A stretch of DNA of 64,000 nt, from contig OZ038384.1 of assembly GCA_964036045.1 (NCBI GenBank), positions 30,361,771 to 30,425,770 on the forward strand. The letters run 5' to 3'. Positions within the stretch are counted from its first letter, which is position 1, and every line of letters starts with the position of its first letter. Both the position numbers and the translations under genes were made by a program. The DNA is from Eutreptiella sp. 'Long Island Sound 2002'. Lineage: Eukaryota > Euglenozoa > Euglenophyceae > Eutreptiales > Eutreptiaceae. Below are positions 40,944-52,698 of the stretch, piece after piece. The notes beneath the pieces are model-generated. The model was not told the origin of the DNA and did not search any database. It worked only from the letters and a program-made list of their open reading frames with translations.

Positions 40944-42423
40944 GGTCCAGGGCATCAACATGATGAAGAAGGAACTCCTTGACTCCTACGATGGGTAGAA
41001 GACCCTATGGAGCCCCCAAGTCTATCCTGGGTCCTAGGCGACGACCACAGCGACGACAACGCCATCTGCGAACCGCCACAAGCAGGCGCGTTAATTTGTC
41101 GCCTTGGGTTGGCAACCAACCCTAAGCAGGCGTGGGGCACCTTGGGTAGGAGATGACCCTAAATGCCCCAAATCAGGCGCGTTAATTCGTCGCCTTGGGT
41201 TGGGAATCGACCCTAAACAGGCACAAGTAATTCGTCGCCTTTGGTAGCAAATGACCCTAAATTCAGGCACGAGGAATTCGTTGCCTTGGGTTTGACCCTA
41301 AATAATATTTTTTTCCGCATTTGAATTTATTGAATTATTATGTTTCCATGCCCATGGAGAGAAAGGGCCAATATGTGCGCCTCAGCGCCATCAGTCAGGT
41401 CAGAAGGACCTGCAGCGCCCCTGGTTTGGTCACCGGAGGCTAAAGGGAGTGCCAGGGACCAGTGTGGTCGCCTGGGGGGCAATTGCCCTATGAATATATC
41501 AACAAAAAAAAAAGACCTACATGTGAGTGGCATGTAAATTACTTACGAAGCCCCCCCCCCCTGTCCTGCTGAATCAGTTTTGAAACCAGGGCAGTGCAGG
41601 GGTCAGAGCGCCTCCTTGTCCTTGCCTTCCTTTGGATATAGGCAAGGCTTCTAAGGAGGGGGGTGAAGCGGTATGGGGTGCCTCACCCATACCCCCTGCC
41701 CAGCCTGTGGCGCTCTTCTCGTCAGGAATTTTCCTGGGCTGATTCCCAGCCTTATGGCATCCCGATTTCTGTGGGATTTCTGTAAAATACCCCAGAAATC
41801 GTCATTTTTCGTCATTGGTGGGCTGGCGACGACGTTCGTCGCGAGCGCGTTGCAGCCCCAGATCGAAGTTTTATTTCTCGATTTCTGAAGATTTTAATCA
41901 ATTGTATTATTGATTTATCGTTTTTAGAAATATGGGAATATAACGTGACCTTTTTCGCGGCGTTCCGCGAAGGTCAATTTTTGCGAAATCAGTCACGTTC
42001 ACGATTTTTTTAAAAACTCCTGAGGCGATCCCAGGAATCAGCCAGACGCCCATGGTGTGGCCCAACAGTGGGCCTTCTCATATATAGTTTGAATTGGGAC
42101 AGAAACGCGTCGTGTCGGCTACGCGGCGCGTTGGGGGGAGACACGCGAAATGAGTGTTTTTGGCTCAAAAATCACTATATTTCACTGTTTTTCGCCCAAA
42201 AACCACTGTCTGGCCCAGTTTGGGCAGGATCTCAGTGGAGATCCTGATGGCGACGACTCGTAGCCGTCAGATTTTCTGATGGCGGCGACGCCGCCGCCTT
42301 CATTTCGTCCTCTTTTCTAAGCTATCTTATAGTTTAGATGTGATACATGTACATAATACTAGTCTACATGTTTTCTTTGTCTACATATACCTTCACTTCT
42401 TGCCTAGGACGCCAGACTGTGTC

Positions 42424-42684
42424 ATGGCCGAGGCAAGGATCACAGATTTCTTTGGAGAAACCCAGACTGATGGAAGATCAGTAAGAATTTCAAGAGGAAG
42501 TCTTGGAAGTCATCGGATTGGGGTCGTGCATGCCAAGGGAAGCTTGGAGGTTGCCCTCCCCCCAACCTCTTCAAAAGAATTCTGCCGACGCCAAGGCCAC
42601 AAAAGCGGTGTGACGGCCTGCGGACGGCGACGACACCCAGACTGCAGGAGAATTGTCGACGACGTCGACATCTGCAGGAGCTAA
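42424..42684 (+). CDS. Small LTR-initiated ORF, unit 3 (86 aa)
   Basis: Same protein as at 40683-40943 (MAEARITDFF...DICRS), in LTR 3 and the following internal region. Confidence 0.42.
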   Translation: MAEARITDFFGETQTDGRSVRISRGSLGSHRIGVVHAKGSLEVALPPTSSKEFCRRQGHKSGVTACGRRRHPDCRRIVDDVDICRS

Positions 42685-44161
42685 GGTCCAGGGCATCAAC
42701 ATGATGAAGAAGGAACTCCTTGACTCCTACGATGGGTAGAAGACCCTATGGAGCCCCCAAGTCTATCCTGGGTCCTAGGCGACGACCACAGCGACGACAA
42801 CGCCATCTGCGAACCGCCACAAGCAGGCGCGTTAATTTGTCGCCTTGGGTTGGCAACCAACCCTAAGCAGGCGTGGGGCACCTTGGGTAGGAGATGACCC
42901 TAAATGCCCCAAATCAGGCGCGTTAATTCGTCGCCTTGGGTTGGGAATCGACCCTAAACAGGCACAAGTAATTCGTCGCCTTTGGTAGCAAATGACCCTA
43001 AATTCAGGCACGAGGAATTCGTTGCCTTGGGTTTGACCCTAAATAATATTTTTTTCCGCATTTGAATTTATTGAATTATTATGTTTCCATGCCCATGGAG
43101 AAAAAGGGCCAATATGTGCGCCTCAGCGCCATCAGTCAGGTCAGAAGGACCTGCAGCGCCCCTGGTTTGGTCACCGGAGGCTAAAGGGAGTGCCAGGGAC
43201 CAGTGTGGTCGCCTGGGGGGCAATTGCCCTATGAATATATCAAAAAAAAAAAGACCTACATGTGAGTGGCATGTAAATTACTTACGAAGCCCCCCCCCCT
43301 GTCCTGCTGAATCAGTTTTGAAACCAGGGCAGTGCAGGGGTCAGAGCGCCTCCTTGGCCTTGCCTTCCTTTGGACATAGGCAAGGCTTCTAAGGAGGGGG
43401 GTGAAGCGGTATGGGGTGCCTCACCCATACCCGCTGCCCAGCCTGTGGCGCTCTTCTCGTCAGGAATTTTCCTGGGCTGATTCCCAGCCTTATGGCATCC
43501 CGATTTCTGTGGAATTTCTGTAAAATACCCCAGAAATCGTCATTTTTCGTCATTTTTGGGCTGGCGACGACGTTCGTCGCCTGCGCGTTGCAGCCCCAGA
43601 TCGAAGTTTTCTTTCTCGATTTCTGAATATTTTAATCAATTCTATTATTGATTTATCGTTCTTAGAAATATAGGAATATAACGTGACCTTTTTCGCGGCG
43701 TTCCGCGAAGGTCAATTTTTGCGAAATCAGTCACGTTCACGATTTTTTTAAAAAGTCCTGAGGCGATCCCAGGAATCAGCCAGACACCCATGGTGTGGCC
43801 CAACAGTGGGCCTTTTCATATATAGTTTGAATTGGGACAGAAACGCGTCGTGTCGGCTACGCGGCGCGTTGGGGGGAGACACGCGAAATGAGTGTTTTTG
43901 GCTCAAAAATCACTATATTTCACTGTTTTTCGCCCAAAAACCACTGTCTGGCCCAGTTTGGGCAGGATCTCAGTGGAGATCCTGATGGCGACGACTCGTA
44001 GCCGTCAGATTTTCTGATGGCGGCGACGCCGCCGCCTTCATTTCGTCCTCTTTTCTAAGCTATCTTATAGTTTAGATGTGATACATGTACATAATACTAG
44101 TCTACATGTTTTCTTTGTCTACATATACCTTCACTTCTTGCCTAGGACGCCAGACTGTGTC

Positions 44162-44422
44162 ATGGCCGAGGCAAGGATCACAGATTTCTTTGGAGAAACC
44201 CAGACTGATGGAAGATCAGTAAGAATTTCAAGAGGAAGTCTTGGAAGTCATCGGATTGGGGTCGTGCATGCCAAGGGAAGCTTGGAGGTTGCCCTCCCCC
44301 CAACCTCTTCAAAAGAATTCTGCCGACGCCAAGGCCACAAAAGCGGTGTGACGGCCTGCGGACGGCGACGACACCCAGACTGCAGGAGAATTGTCGACGA
44401 CGTCGACATCTGCAGGAGCTAA
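44162..44422 (+). CDS. Small LTR-initiated ORF, unit 4 (86 aa)
   Basis: Same protein as at 40683-40943, in LTR 4 and the following internal region. Confidence 0.42.
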   Translation: MAEARITDFFGETQTDGRSVRISRGSLGSHRIGVVHAKGSLEVALPPTSSKEFCRRQGHKSGVTACGRRRHPDCRRIVDDVDICRS

Positions 44423-45899
44423 GGTCCAGGGCATCAACATGATGAAGAAGGAACTCCTTGACTCCTACGATGGGTAGAAGACCCTATGGAGCCCCCAAGT
44501 CTATCCTGGGTCCTAGGCGACGACCACAGCGACGACAACGCCATCTGCGAACCGCCACAAGCAGGCGCGTTAATTTGTCGCCTTGGGTTGGCAACCAACC
44601 CTAAGCAGGCGTGGGGCACCTTGGGTAGGAGATGACCCTAAATGCCCCAAATCAGGCGCGTTAATTCGTCGCCTTGGGTTGGGAATCGACCCTAAACAGG
44701 CACAAGTAATTCGTCGCCTTTGGTAGCAAATGACCCTAAATTCAGGCACGAGGAATTCGTTGCCTTGGGTTTGACCCTAAATAATATTTTTTTCCGCATT
44801 TGAATTTATTGAATTATTATGTTTCCATGCCCATGGAGAAAAAGGGCCAATATGTGCGCCTCAGCGCCATCAGTCAGGTCAGAAGGACCTGCAGCGCCCC
44901 TGGTTTGGTCACCGGAGGCTAAAGGGAGTGCCAGGGACCAGTGTGGTCGCCTGGGGGGCAATTGCCCTATGAATATATCAAAAAAAAAAAGACCTACATG
45001 TGAGTGGCATGTAAATTACTTACGAAGCCCCCCCCCCTGTCCTGCTGAATCAGTTTTGAAACCAGGGCAGTGCAGGGGTCAGAGCGCCTCCTTGGCCTTG
45101 CCTTCCTTTGGACATAGGCAAGGCTTCTAAGGAGGGGGGTGAAGCGGTATGGGGTGCCTCACCCATACCCGCTGCCCAGCCTGTGGCGCTCTTCTCGTCA
45201 GGAATTTTCCTGGGCTGATTCCCAGCCTTATGGCATCCCGATTTCTGTGGAATTTCTGTAAAATACCCCAGAAATCGTCATTTTTCGTCATTTTTGGGCT
45301 GGCGACGACGTTCGTCGCCTGCGCGTTGCAGCCCCAGATCGAAGTTTTCTTTCTCGATTTCTGAATATTTTAATCAATTCTATTATTGATTTATCGTTCT
45401 TAGAAATATAGGAATATAACGTGACCTTTTTCGCGGCGTTCCGCGAAGGTCAATTTTTGCGAAATCAGTCACGTTCACGATTTTTTTAAAAAGTCCTGAG
45501 GCGATCCCAGGAATCAGCCAGACACCCATGGTGTGGCCCAACAGTGGGCCTTTTCATATATAGTTTGAATTGGGACAGAAACGCGTCGTGTCGGCTACGC
45601 GGCGCGTTGGGGGGAGACACGCGAAATGAGTGTTTTTGGCTCAAAAATCACTATATTTCACTGTTTTTCGCCCAAAAACCACTGTTTGGCCCAGTTTGGG
45701 CAGGATCTCAGTGGAGATTCTGATGGCGACGACTCGTAGCCGTCAGATTTTCTGATGGCGGCGACGCCGCCGCCTTCATTTCGTCCTCTTTTCTAAGCTA
45801 GTTTATAGTTTAGATGGGATACATGTACATAATACTAGTCTACATGTTTTCTTTGTCTACATATACCTTCACTTCTTGCCTAGGACGCCAGATTGTGTC

Positions 45900-46157
45900 A
45901 TGGCCGAGGCAAGGATCACAGAATTCTTTGGAGAAACCCAGACTGATCGCAGACCAGTAAGAATTTCAAGAGGAAGTCTTGGATTTCATGGGATTGGGGT
46001 CGTGCATGCCAAGGGAAGCTTGGAGGTTGCCCTCCCCCCAACCTCTTCAGTACTATTACCACTCCTATGGCACCCAATCTCTGTGCTGGCGCCTATCCTT
46101 GGGGGAAGACGGCAAAAGGCCAACCTACTAGAGGGGAGGGCTGGCCAAGTGTGCTAA
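45900..46157 (+). pseudogene. Small LTR-initiated ORF, unit 5, fused to flanking element D
   Basis: Starts MAEARITEFFGETQTDRRPV in the last LTR but leaves the element at 46049 and reads into D sequence (VLLPLLWHPIS...), so its C-terminal half is accidental. Variants ITEFF and FHGIG match unit 1 rather than the inner units. Confidence 0.5.
46050..46053. repeat. Target-site duplication GTAC, right copy (E1)
   Basis: Follows CCTCTTCA of the last LTR; see 276-279. Confidence 0.85.
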
Positions 46158-48271
46158 GGGCATACAAAACGCCCATTTTTGCTAAAGGCCAAAAGCTAAC
46201 GCACTCCCCTCCCCACGTGAAAAAGCACGCGGGACAGGCGAGACGACTACTCTACACACCCTACCTACAGTGGCACCATCCTGGTGGGCGAGCACTTCTG
46301 CAACTGGCTCAAGCCCCCACTCAGGACTACCACTCCTACACGCACGCTCTACTGGGTGGCGTTGACGATGAAGACAAGAGCCCTAGGGGCTCACCTATGA
46401 GAGTGCAAGAAAACACAGAGCTACTAAGCTTCTGTGGCCTAACAGGGACGCCACAACGCATTTCCCTGCTAGGGCTTGGAGGGAAGGGGTGCTCTTGTTG
46501 CGTGCACAGCGTGAATGCAAAGATGTCGGGCTAAGCTTGCCACTCCTGGCTGAGTCGTAGCTTGTTGTTTGTGTGATCGGCGCCGCATATTTTAGCACAG
46601 CTCAAGGGACGGCACCAGTTCACCCTGACCTTCCCACCGGTAAAGCAAAGGCCAATGACTGAGGTTCAGGACTGAGGAACCAAGACAGCCTCCACGTGTT
46701 ATACGCTTCTCAGGCTGCCCTATAATACGCTGTTCCTGAACCTCAGTACAAGCAAGCAAGCTTAAGGAACTCCAGCCCTTCTCTTAAAGAACGTGGGGTG
46801 GACCCCCTGGGAAACCTAAACAAGAGTTATACCGTGCGCACTCCGAGTGGCCTACCCTTTGATGCGTCATATGCACGCACCAGTATGCACTGATCTTACA
46901 ATTTAACCCAACATAACCAATCTCAGCGTGATCCAACCAGGAGGTGAGCTCCTCCTGGGCTTACCTACCTTACTCACCACGCATCATGTGAATGCCAAGG
47001 AAAAAACGAGCGCAAAACAACCCTACGCGCTTAAACAAACCTACGGCGAATTATAAACCACCCTAAGCGATCAATGCACGGTGTGTCATGCACACTTCCC
47101 TTCTTGTTTCCTGCAGAAAGAGGAGAGAAAGTGGCGTACTGCACAGCGCAAGCCTAAGCGTTTTAAGCAACCCTACTTTAGCGCTACGGCCACACAAGAG
47201 CAAACAAACACGAGCAAGCACTTTCTTTTCTTACCTGTGAAGAGAGAACAAGGGTGAATTGGGGTACAGGGAAAGCGCCACAGCGTGTGAATGCCTCAAT
47301 TAGGCACATGCATCGCGAGCACAGCGCATATACTAACCCTACGTGCGCGCTGCGCGCTCCATTCGCATCGCCTACCTTTCATTCCCGTTTTAACCTGTGC
47401 AGAGCAAGAGAGAGAAGCACCCGAACCCCCAACGAACACAGCGTTGACAACCCTAACGTTTTAACGAAGCAACCAACACGAACGCAATGCATGCGTGTGA
47501 GATGACACTGGCATACCTGAGAGGTGGGTTGTCCACCTGCTCTGTGGTGTGGGTTGAGTTCAAATACTTTTCCTTAAAGTTTATAAACATTTTGATGCAA
47601 CTGTGCAAAAATTTCCTTTAGAACTTCAAAAACTACGGCTCATACCTTCTTTTTCAAAAGCCGTTTACGCTTGCGCAACCTTGGTTTTGAAGTCCGCTTC
47701 CGTTGCGCTTGTCTGCGACTTTGAGTTTTGGTGTAAAAGTGACGATTTCTCGCGTGATTTCGTAAATTTTTAGCGATTTGACTTGTTAAATCGCTACACC
47801 TCTTGCTAAACCGCAGGAATCACTCCCTGTTGGTTACGTTTTCTATTTTCTTCAGCTCCTGCAGATTTGTGTCCTCCATAGAGAGTATTTCTCCGCCCTG
47901 GCCCTTGGTCACGACGTTTACCAAATTGCTGTGTATGCAGCGATAGCCGTCCGCATTAGAGCATTCGACTGTAGCCTAGTGGGCAAGCATATGTGCTCTA
48001 GGGAGGGAGTCCTTGGTTCAAACCCCACTACCCCCAAATTTTTACCAAGAGTTTTCGTCGCACGCTGGCGACTTTTGAGGAATGCCCCATCCAAGGGACA
48101 TCATTCACGGTACATTACACTGTTTTTCGAGGGTACCTACAGTGTGATAGGCTTCTATGAACTGATGAGGATGTTTTTGGTAAGTTTAATGCATTTTCTG
48201 AGGTAATTTTGGGAATATTTGAGCCTTTTTCCTGGGTCCTACTAGCTTCGCTAACAAGTACTCCAGGGGGG
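46054..48271 (+). mobile_element. Element D, right part: 3' non-coding region and purine tract
   Basis: This resumes D after the E1 insertion and matches 26272-28370 of E3 in reverse with moderate divergence. It contains a tRNA-like module at 47965-48040 (A box TAGCCTAGTGG at 47972, B box GGTTCAAACCC at 48015) and ends in AGGGGGG before the LTR. The structured block shared by E2 and E3 is recognisable at about 46660-46870 but eroded. No coding region is supported. Confidence 0.85.
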
Positions 48272-48982
48272 AGTAAGAAAAAGTCACTGCCATGTCTTTC
48301 TTGGAGGGCGTGATCCAGGCCAAGCCCCCCTTAAAACCCTTTTGTTGATGCTAAGACTAACTTAAGTATTTTTATCTCTCTTTTGAAGCCTAAAGTACAC
48401 TTTCTCAAAGTAACTAGGGTTGTAACCCTAGCCCCCCATGAAGTTCACCCCTACCACTCAACTGAGCGGAGGTATCTTCCTTCATGGAGGATATACCGAA
48501 ATAAAATAGGCATTCCATGCTTTAGGCCTTGGAGGTTAAGCCTAGTGGTCTCCCACCCAAAGACCCCCATACTCAATTGTTTCTGCCACTTATTGTGGTT
48601 CTACGTTTGGACTGTTTCTGAATTCAGTTGCTTGGCCAAGTCATTTTCTGTGTCTGGTCTGACACCTATGCCCCACATTCCTAACCAGCACCATTACACC
48701 CAAAAGAGTGCACATGAAGTGCTTGATGCTATCTTTGAGGGTAGAGTGAGCCCAGTTTTCATACAAAATCTTTTGTATTATCCATTTGTGATTGAATCTT
48801 TGTGTTTATACCTGCTTTGTCTATCTGCAGCCCTTCTGTGTTACACTGGATTTCAAACTATTCATTGATTCGATCCACATCCTGTTCTTGCTCTACTTGC
48901 TCCTTTGGTTTTGGGATTTCAACATCAAAAACCTGCAGGATTTCATCAAAATCTATAGGGCACTACTCAAGGACATCTTTCT
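48272..48982 (+). repeat. 3' LTR of element D
   Basis: 711 bp, AGTAAG...CATCTTTCT, same family as the E3 LTRs, in plus orientation. The flank after it begins TACATTGG; the 5-bp duplication (expected TACAT) should lie at the left end of D, outside the window. Confidence 0.9.
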
Positions 48983-50510
48983 TACATTGGTCGTCCGGGG
49001 CGTGCTGTGCCTCTTGTGTGTATAGTTGGGTGCGATATTGCAGCTGTGCGTCCGCCTGTTTGATGGCTGTGAGCTGCATGTGGCTCACTGTGGCCCTTTT
49101 ATCGGGCGCATTGTCAGCGAGGACTCGGTAGAGCTCCAGTGGCACCGCTCACCGTCACACGGCTTCCTTGATCTTCGGTTTCTGCATCAAGCGTCGTACC
49201 TCATTGGCCGGTGGAGTCGCCGGGCCCCGTCCGGCGTGTTGCGTGATCCTGTCCTAAGGTTTTCACGCGGCCAGGTGGACGTTGTCTTGGGCCAGTGGAC
49301 ATTTCGCGAATTGGTCCCATGTCTCCGTTGTGTGCATGTGGCGTGGGGATATGATGTACTCAGGTGGTATGTTAACACCCTTCCTGCCCTACCACCTTGC
49401 CACTCTGTCGAGTAGGGGCAGCTACTCAAGCAGGAGCTAAGCCCGCCGTTTTTGTAGGTGTACTGGTAGCAGGGATGGGTCGTGGGCCGAGTAGTACTGA
49501 AGCGGTATGGGGTGCTTCACCCATACCCGCTGCCCAGCCAGTGGCGCTCTGTTCATCAGGATTTTTCCTGGGCTGATTCTCAGCCTATGACATCGTGATT
49601 TCTGTGGAAAATACCCCCGAAGTCGTCATGTTTCGTCATTTTGGGCTGGCGCCGACCTTCGTCGCCTGCGCGTCGCAGCCCCAGATCGACGTTTTATTTC
49701 TCGATTTCTGAAGATTATAATCAATTTTATTATTGATCTATCATTTTTAGAAATATAGGAATAAGCCGTGACCATTTTCGCAGCGTTCCGCGAGGGTCAA
49801 TTTTTGACGAAATTGGTCACGTAAAAGATTTTTCCAGAAAATCCTGAGGCGATCCCAGGAATCGGCCAGGCGCCCAAGGCATGGCCCAACAGTGGCCCTC
49901 TTCATGTATAATATGAATTGGGGAAGAGACGCCTCGTGTTGGCTACACGACGCGTTGGGGGGAAACCCGGGAAATGAGTGTTTTTGACTCAAAAATTGTA
50001 TTTCACTGTTTTTCGCCAAAAAACCACTGTTTGGTCCAGTTTGGGCAGGATCTCAGTGGAGATCCTGACGGCGACGACTTGTAGCCGTCAGTTTTTCTGA
50101 TGGCGGCGACGCCGCCACCATCGTTTCGTCCTTTTTTCTAAGCTATTTTATAGTTTGGAGATGATACATATACTTGTTACGCGTGCATACATTGTTACTT
50201 GTTTCATATACCTTCTCTTTGTCCATAGACGCCAGATTGTGTCCGCGGACGTTTTTCCCGGGGTGAGCAAGGATTCCAAGACCATTTACGCAACTCCAAT
50301 GGAATCGAAGTTTGGAATAGACTTCATGTAGTACTTGGAGAGGTTGGGGTGATGGGTTGAAGGATTTTCAATTTTCTGTGGAGGCACGGACATCACCCCC
50401 GCCGAAAATGCTTCAAAATGGCCTTGCCGCTGTCCGCGTGGTTCACTGGTGGACCTGTTGATGAGCTCCCACAACGTCGAGGTCCTTACCTGCTGCCTGG
50501 TTTTCGACAC
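48983..50510 (-). pseudogene. Unassigned coding-like fragments, broken by D and by a solo LTR
   Basis: Two minus-strand stretches look protein-like: from 50510 (SKTRQQVRTSTLWELINRS..., ending at LSKYY at the solo LTR) and 49145-48983 (PLELYRVLADNAPDKRATV...), which runs straight into the D LTR. Joining across the solo LTR continues the first frame for about 17 codons to a TAG. They could be parts of another element's gag or of a host gene; I do not recognise the family. Confidence 0.3.
49498..50330 (+). repeat. Solo LTR related to LTR B
   Basis: TGAAGCGGTATGGGG... aligns with LTR B to about 50240 and has its own CTTCA at 50322-50326. GTAC precedes it (49494-49497) and GTAC occurs again at 50331-50334, four bases after CTTCA, so the right edge is 50326 or 50330. 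No internal region or second LTR accompanies it, so it is probably the product of LTR-LTR recombination. It lacks the MAEARI start codon. Confidence 0.75.
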
Positions 50511-50619
50511 CTCCCGCAGCGCAACTCACCTATGATTTTAGCAGCTGTTTTTTCCCAAAATTCAAAAAGTCAGCAAAAAGGGGTTTTTCGCGGGAAATGA
50601 CCTATTTTTTTGGTTTGTA

Positions 50620-51100
50620 CGGCCCCAAAATTAGGGGGGGGGGCGGCTCCTACCCGAATTTTGTCCAAAAATTTCAAAAACCCTGAAATTTGGCTTATTT
50701 TGGGGTATTTTTGCCTGCTCTGGGCTGGTCCTGCAGAACAGTGTTGCACACCAGTGTACCTGCCTATAGAGGACTTTCGACAGAAATTCCAATTTTCTTT
50801 GGATTCTCTGGCCTCAAAATAGGGATGGGGGGGTTCCTCCCGGCCGAGCTTTCTCCCAAACCATCAAAAACCCTGGAATTCGGCCTATTTTGGAGTATTT
50901 TTGTCTGCTCTAGGGTGGTGCAGCAGAACAGTGCTGCACACCAGTGTACCTGTATAGTATAATATAGGCACGAAAAAACATGAAAATAGGTTTTGTACCC
51001 AAAAAGACCAAAAGTAACCTTTTGTTTTAATTATACCCCGAGTAGCAGGGGGGTTCCTCCTACCCCATTGTTCCCCAAAAATAACAACCTAAGCCCCAAA
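50620..51100. repeat. Tandem repeat, about 190 bp, first family
   Basis: Two full copies (about 50622 and 50812) and a partial one (about 51040) share a G-run, GGTTCCTCC-like, AAAAACCCTG, ATTTTGG, and GAACAGTG-TGCACACCAGTGTACCTG elements. No coding region is supported. Confidence 0.65.
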
Positions 51101-51274
51101 CATGTGTGTGGACGGTGATAGGCACGCAAAGTCCTACCTATGAACCATATGGAAATGGACCACAAACGGTGCAAAATAGGGCCAAAAACACCTCAAATGT
51201 TCATCGCTCATCCCATTCTTATGCACATACTATCATATTTTATGTAGTTCTTTGGCGTATTTCGCTTTTTTGCA

Positions 51275-51915
51275 ACGAGCACCCTCCAATCGGGAGGGGG
51301 GGTGGTTCAACTGCTTGTTTCAGGCTGGAAAAAACAAACAATTTTTGATAAAAAAAATGGCTTTTTTTCGCCGATTTTGTTGAAAAATGGCAGATTTTGG
51401 GGCATAAGAATGCTGTAAATTGCGTTTGGGCAATCGGTGTGTCCACACAGCATGCTTTTTTTGCCTGTCTGAGGCCAAAATACTCAATTTTTGACCAAGA
51501 AACGGCCATTTTTGGCAGTTTTTCCATGAAAAATAGCAAATTTTGGTGCATACAGATGCTGTAGATTGTGCTTTCGTAGTCCGTGCGTGCATACAACTTG
51601 CTATTTTGCATCCAGCACCCTCAAAATAGGGGGGGGGGTCCCTCAACTGCTTGTACAAAGCCAAAAAAAATCAATATGTGACCAGAAAAGGGCCATTTTT
51701 GGCCGTTTTTTTTTTCGTGAAAAACGGCAAATTTTGGTGCATACGGATGCTGTAAATTGTGTTTGCGTGATCTGTGTGTCCCCACGATCTGCTTTTTCGC
51801 ATCCAGCACCCTCAAAATAGGGGGGCAGTCTTCAACCGCTTGTCTGAGGCCAAAAAAAATCATTTTTTGACCAAGAAATGGCCATTTTTAGCCGTTTTTT
51901 CCATGAGAACTACTG
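51275..51915. repeat. Tandem repeat, about 186-190 bp, second family
   Basis: Four diverged copies share GGCCATTTTTGGC, AAATTTTGGTGCATA, GATGCTGTAAATTG and CAGCACCCTCAAAATAGGGG. Later units are 186-190 bp apart and the first spacing is about 148. Similar period and G-run placement suggest kinship with 50620-51100. No gene is seen. Confidence 0.65.
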
Positions 51916-51992
51916 TGTACAGTTCGGTATCGCCGTTCTGAAAATGCATGACTTGGAATTTTGGGAAAACAGAGCTGCTAAAATCATAGGTG

Positions 51993-52698
51993 TAAAGAAC
52001 CTCCCTACCAGGACCGGCCCCTGCTGTACCCCTTCCATCATTTCCTGTCACTCCTATGGTCTTGCTTCTCACCAGGTTCTGCATGACCTTGCCTTATCCT
52101 GCACAATTTCCCACAAAAAATAGTAAAATACCGCTCCTTCACACAAATCCTGATCCCTTGCAATAACCAACTCCCAAGTACAATCCAAATCCAATCAATC
52201 CACACTGAGGGCTTCCAAGGGTGTTTGAGGTCCCGCGTTGACACTCAACAACTCCTTTCAATACGCCGGTCGTCTCACGGTGCACACGGAGACACGGGCG
52301 TTGGGCATGTACAGAGAATTGCACCAAAGAGGAAGCCCTGAAATTGGCATATGAACACAAATAAAGCAACGTTGGGGGAAGATGGAAACACACACACTCA
52401 CAGCCATTGACCCCTCATTCTCTGGACTCAAGACCTTCCCTTGACTCGCGAACATGATGCCCTGAACCCAGTCAAATAAGATGGCTAAATGCCATGTGTC
52501 AAAAGTCTCTACACAAACCCCAAAAATGTGTTCCCTCCCAAGCCTGTAAATCCTAGCCCAATAGGGGAGGTGGCGTGTCATGGCCTAGAGTGGCACTCAG
52601 GACCATGCCCTACCCTGACATAACTTTGGTTGGACTTGGAGTCGATTGGGCTTGGAGAACTGCCCCATGAAGATGACCTCACAACCTAGCAAAATCAG
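51993..52698 (-). repeat. LTR fragment (E4 family), interrupted by E4
   Basis: This matches 52699-53345 of the E4 LTR through ...gacctcacaac...caaaatcag, where E4 begins. The rest of this LTR should lie beyond the right end of E4. It preserves the LTR-encoded frame (RSKTIGVTGNDGRGTAGAG...) in diverged form. Confidence 0.8.

Larger units (their letters stand above)
280..46049 (+). mobile_element. E1: Ty3-type chromodomain retrotransposon with chimeric LTRs, interrupted by E2 and E3
   Basis: E1 starts TGAAG and ends CTTCA (5-bp inverted ends) and is flanked by GTAC. Its own parts are 280-6331, 17699-25560 and 36784-46049. Order: 5' LTR (type A), leader, long gag, protease, methylase-like domain, RT-RNase H-integrase-chromodomain, purine tract, 3' LTR A truncated at about 38190, then a tandem array of a different LTR (type B). 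The reading frame was probably continuous; it now has in-frame stops at 3558, 5442, 5691, 19725 and 20394 and frame changes near 18235 and 18945. The protease catalytic Asp is Asn. It cannot move by itself. How LTR A at the left and LTR B at the right came to share one duplication is unresolved. Confidence 0.8.
38191..46049 (+). repeat. Tandem array: five LTR B copies separated by four short internal regions
   Basis: LTRs are 38205-39090 (886 bp), 39923-40832, 41664-42573, 43402-44311 and 45140-46049 (910 bp each), all TGAAGCGG...CCTCTTCA. Internal regions are 39091-39922, 40833-41663, 42574-43401 and 44312-45139 (828-832 bp), each ending in CTAAGGAGGGGGG. Period 1738-1741 bp between LTRs 2, 3, 4 and 5. 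Internal regions have no pol; they join the end of a short frame begun in the LTR to an E1-like 3' region. This is a non-autonomous (TRIM/LARD-like) element multiplied by LTR-LTR unequal recombination. Homopolymers (C11-13, A9-11) vary between units. Confidence 0.9.

Noticed and set aside
38191-46049. CRISPR-like regular repetition
   Set aside because: Units are 1.7 kb with no unique spacers; they are LTR/internal multimers.
47960-48030. Functional tRNA gene
   Set aside because: A and B boxes are present, but the acceptor stem does not pair and no proper anticodon arm forms.
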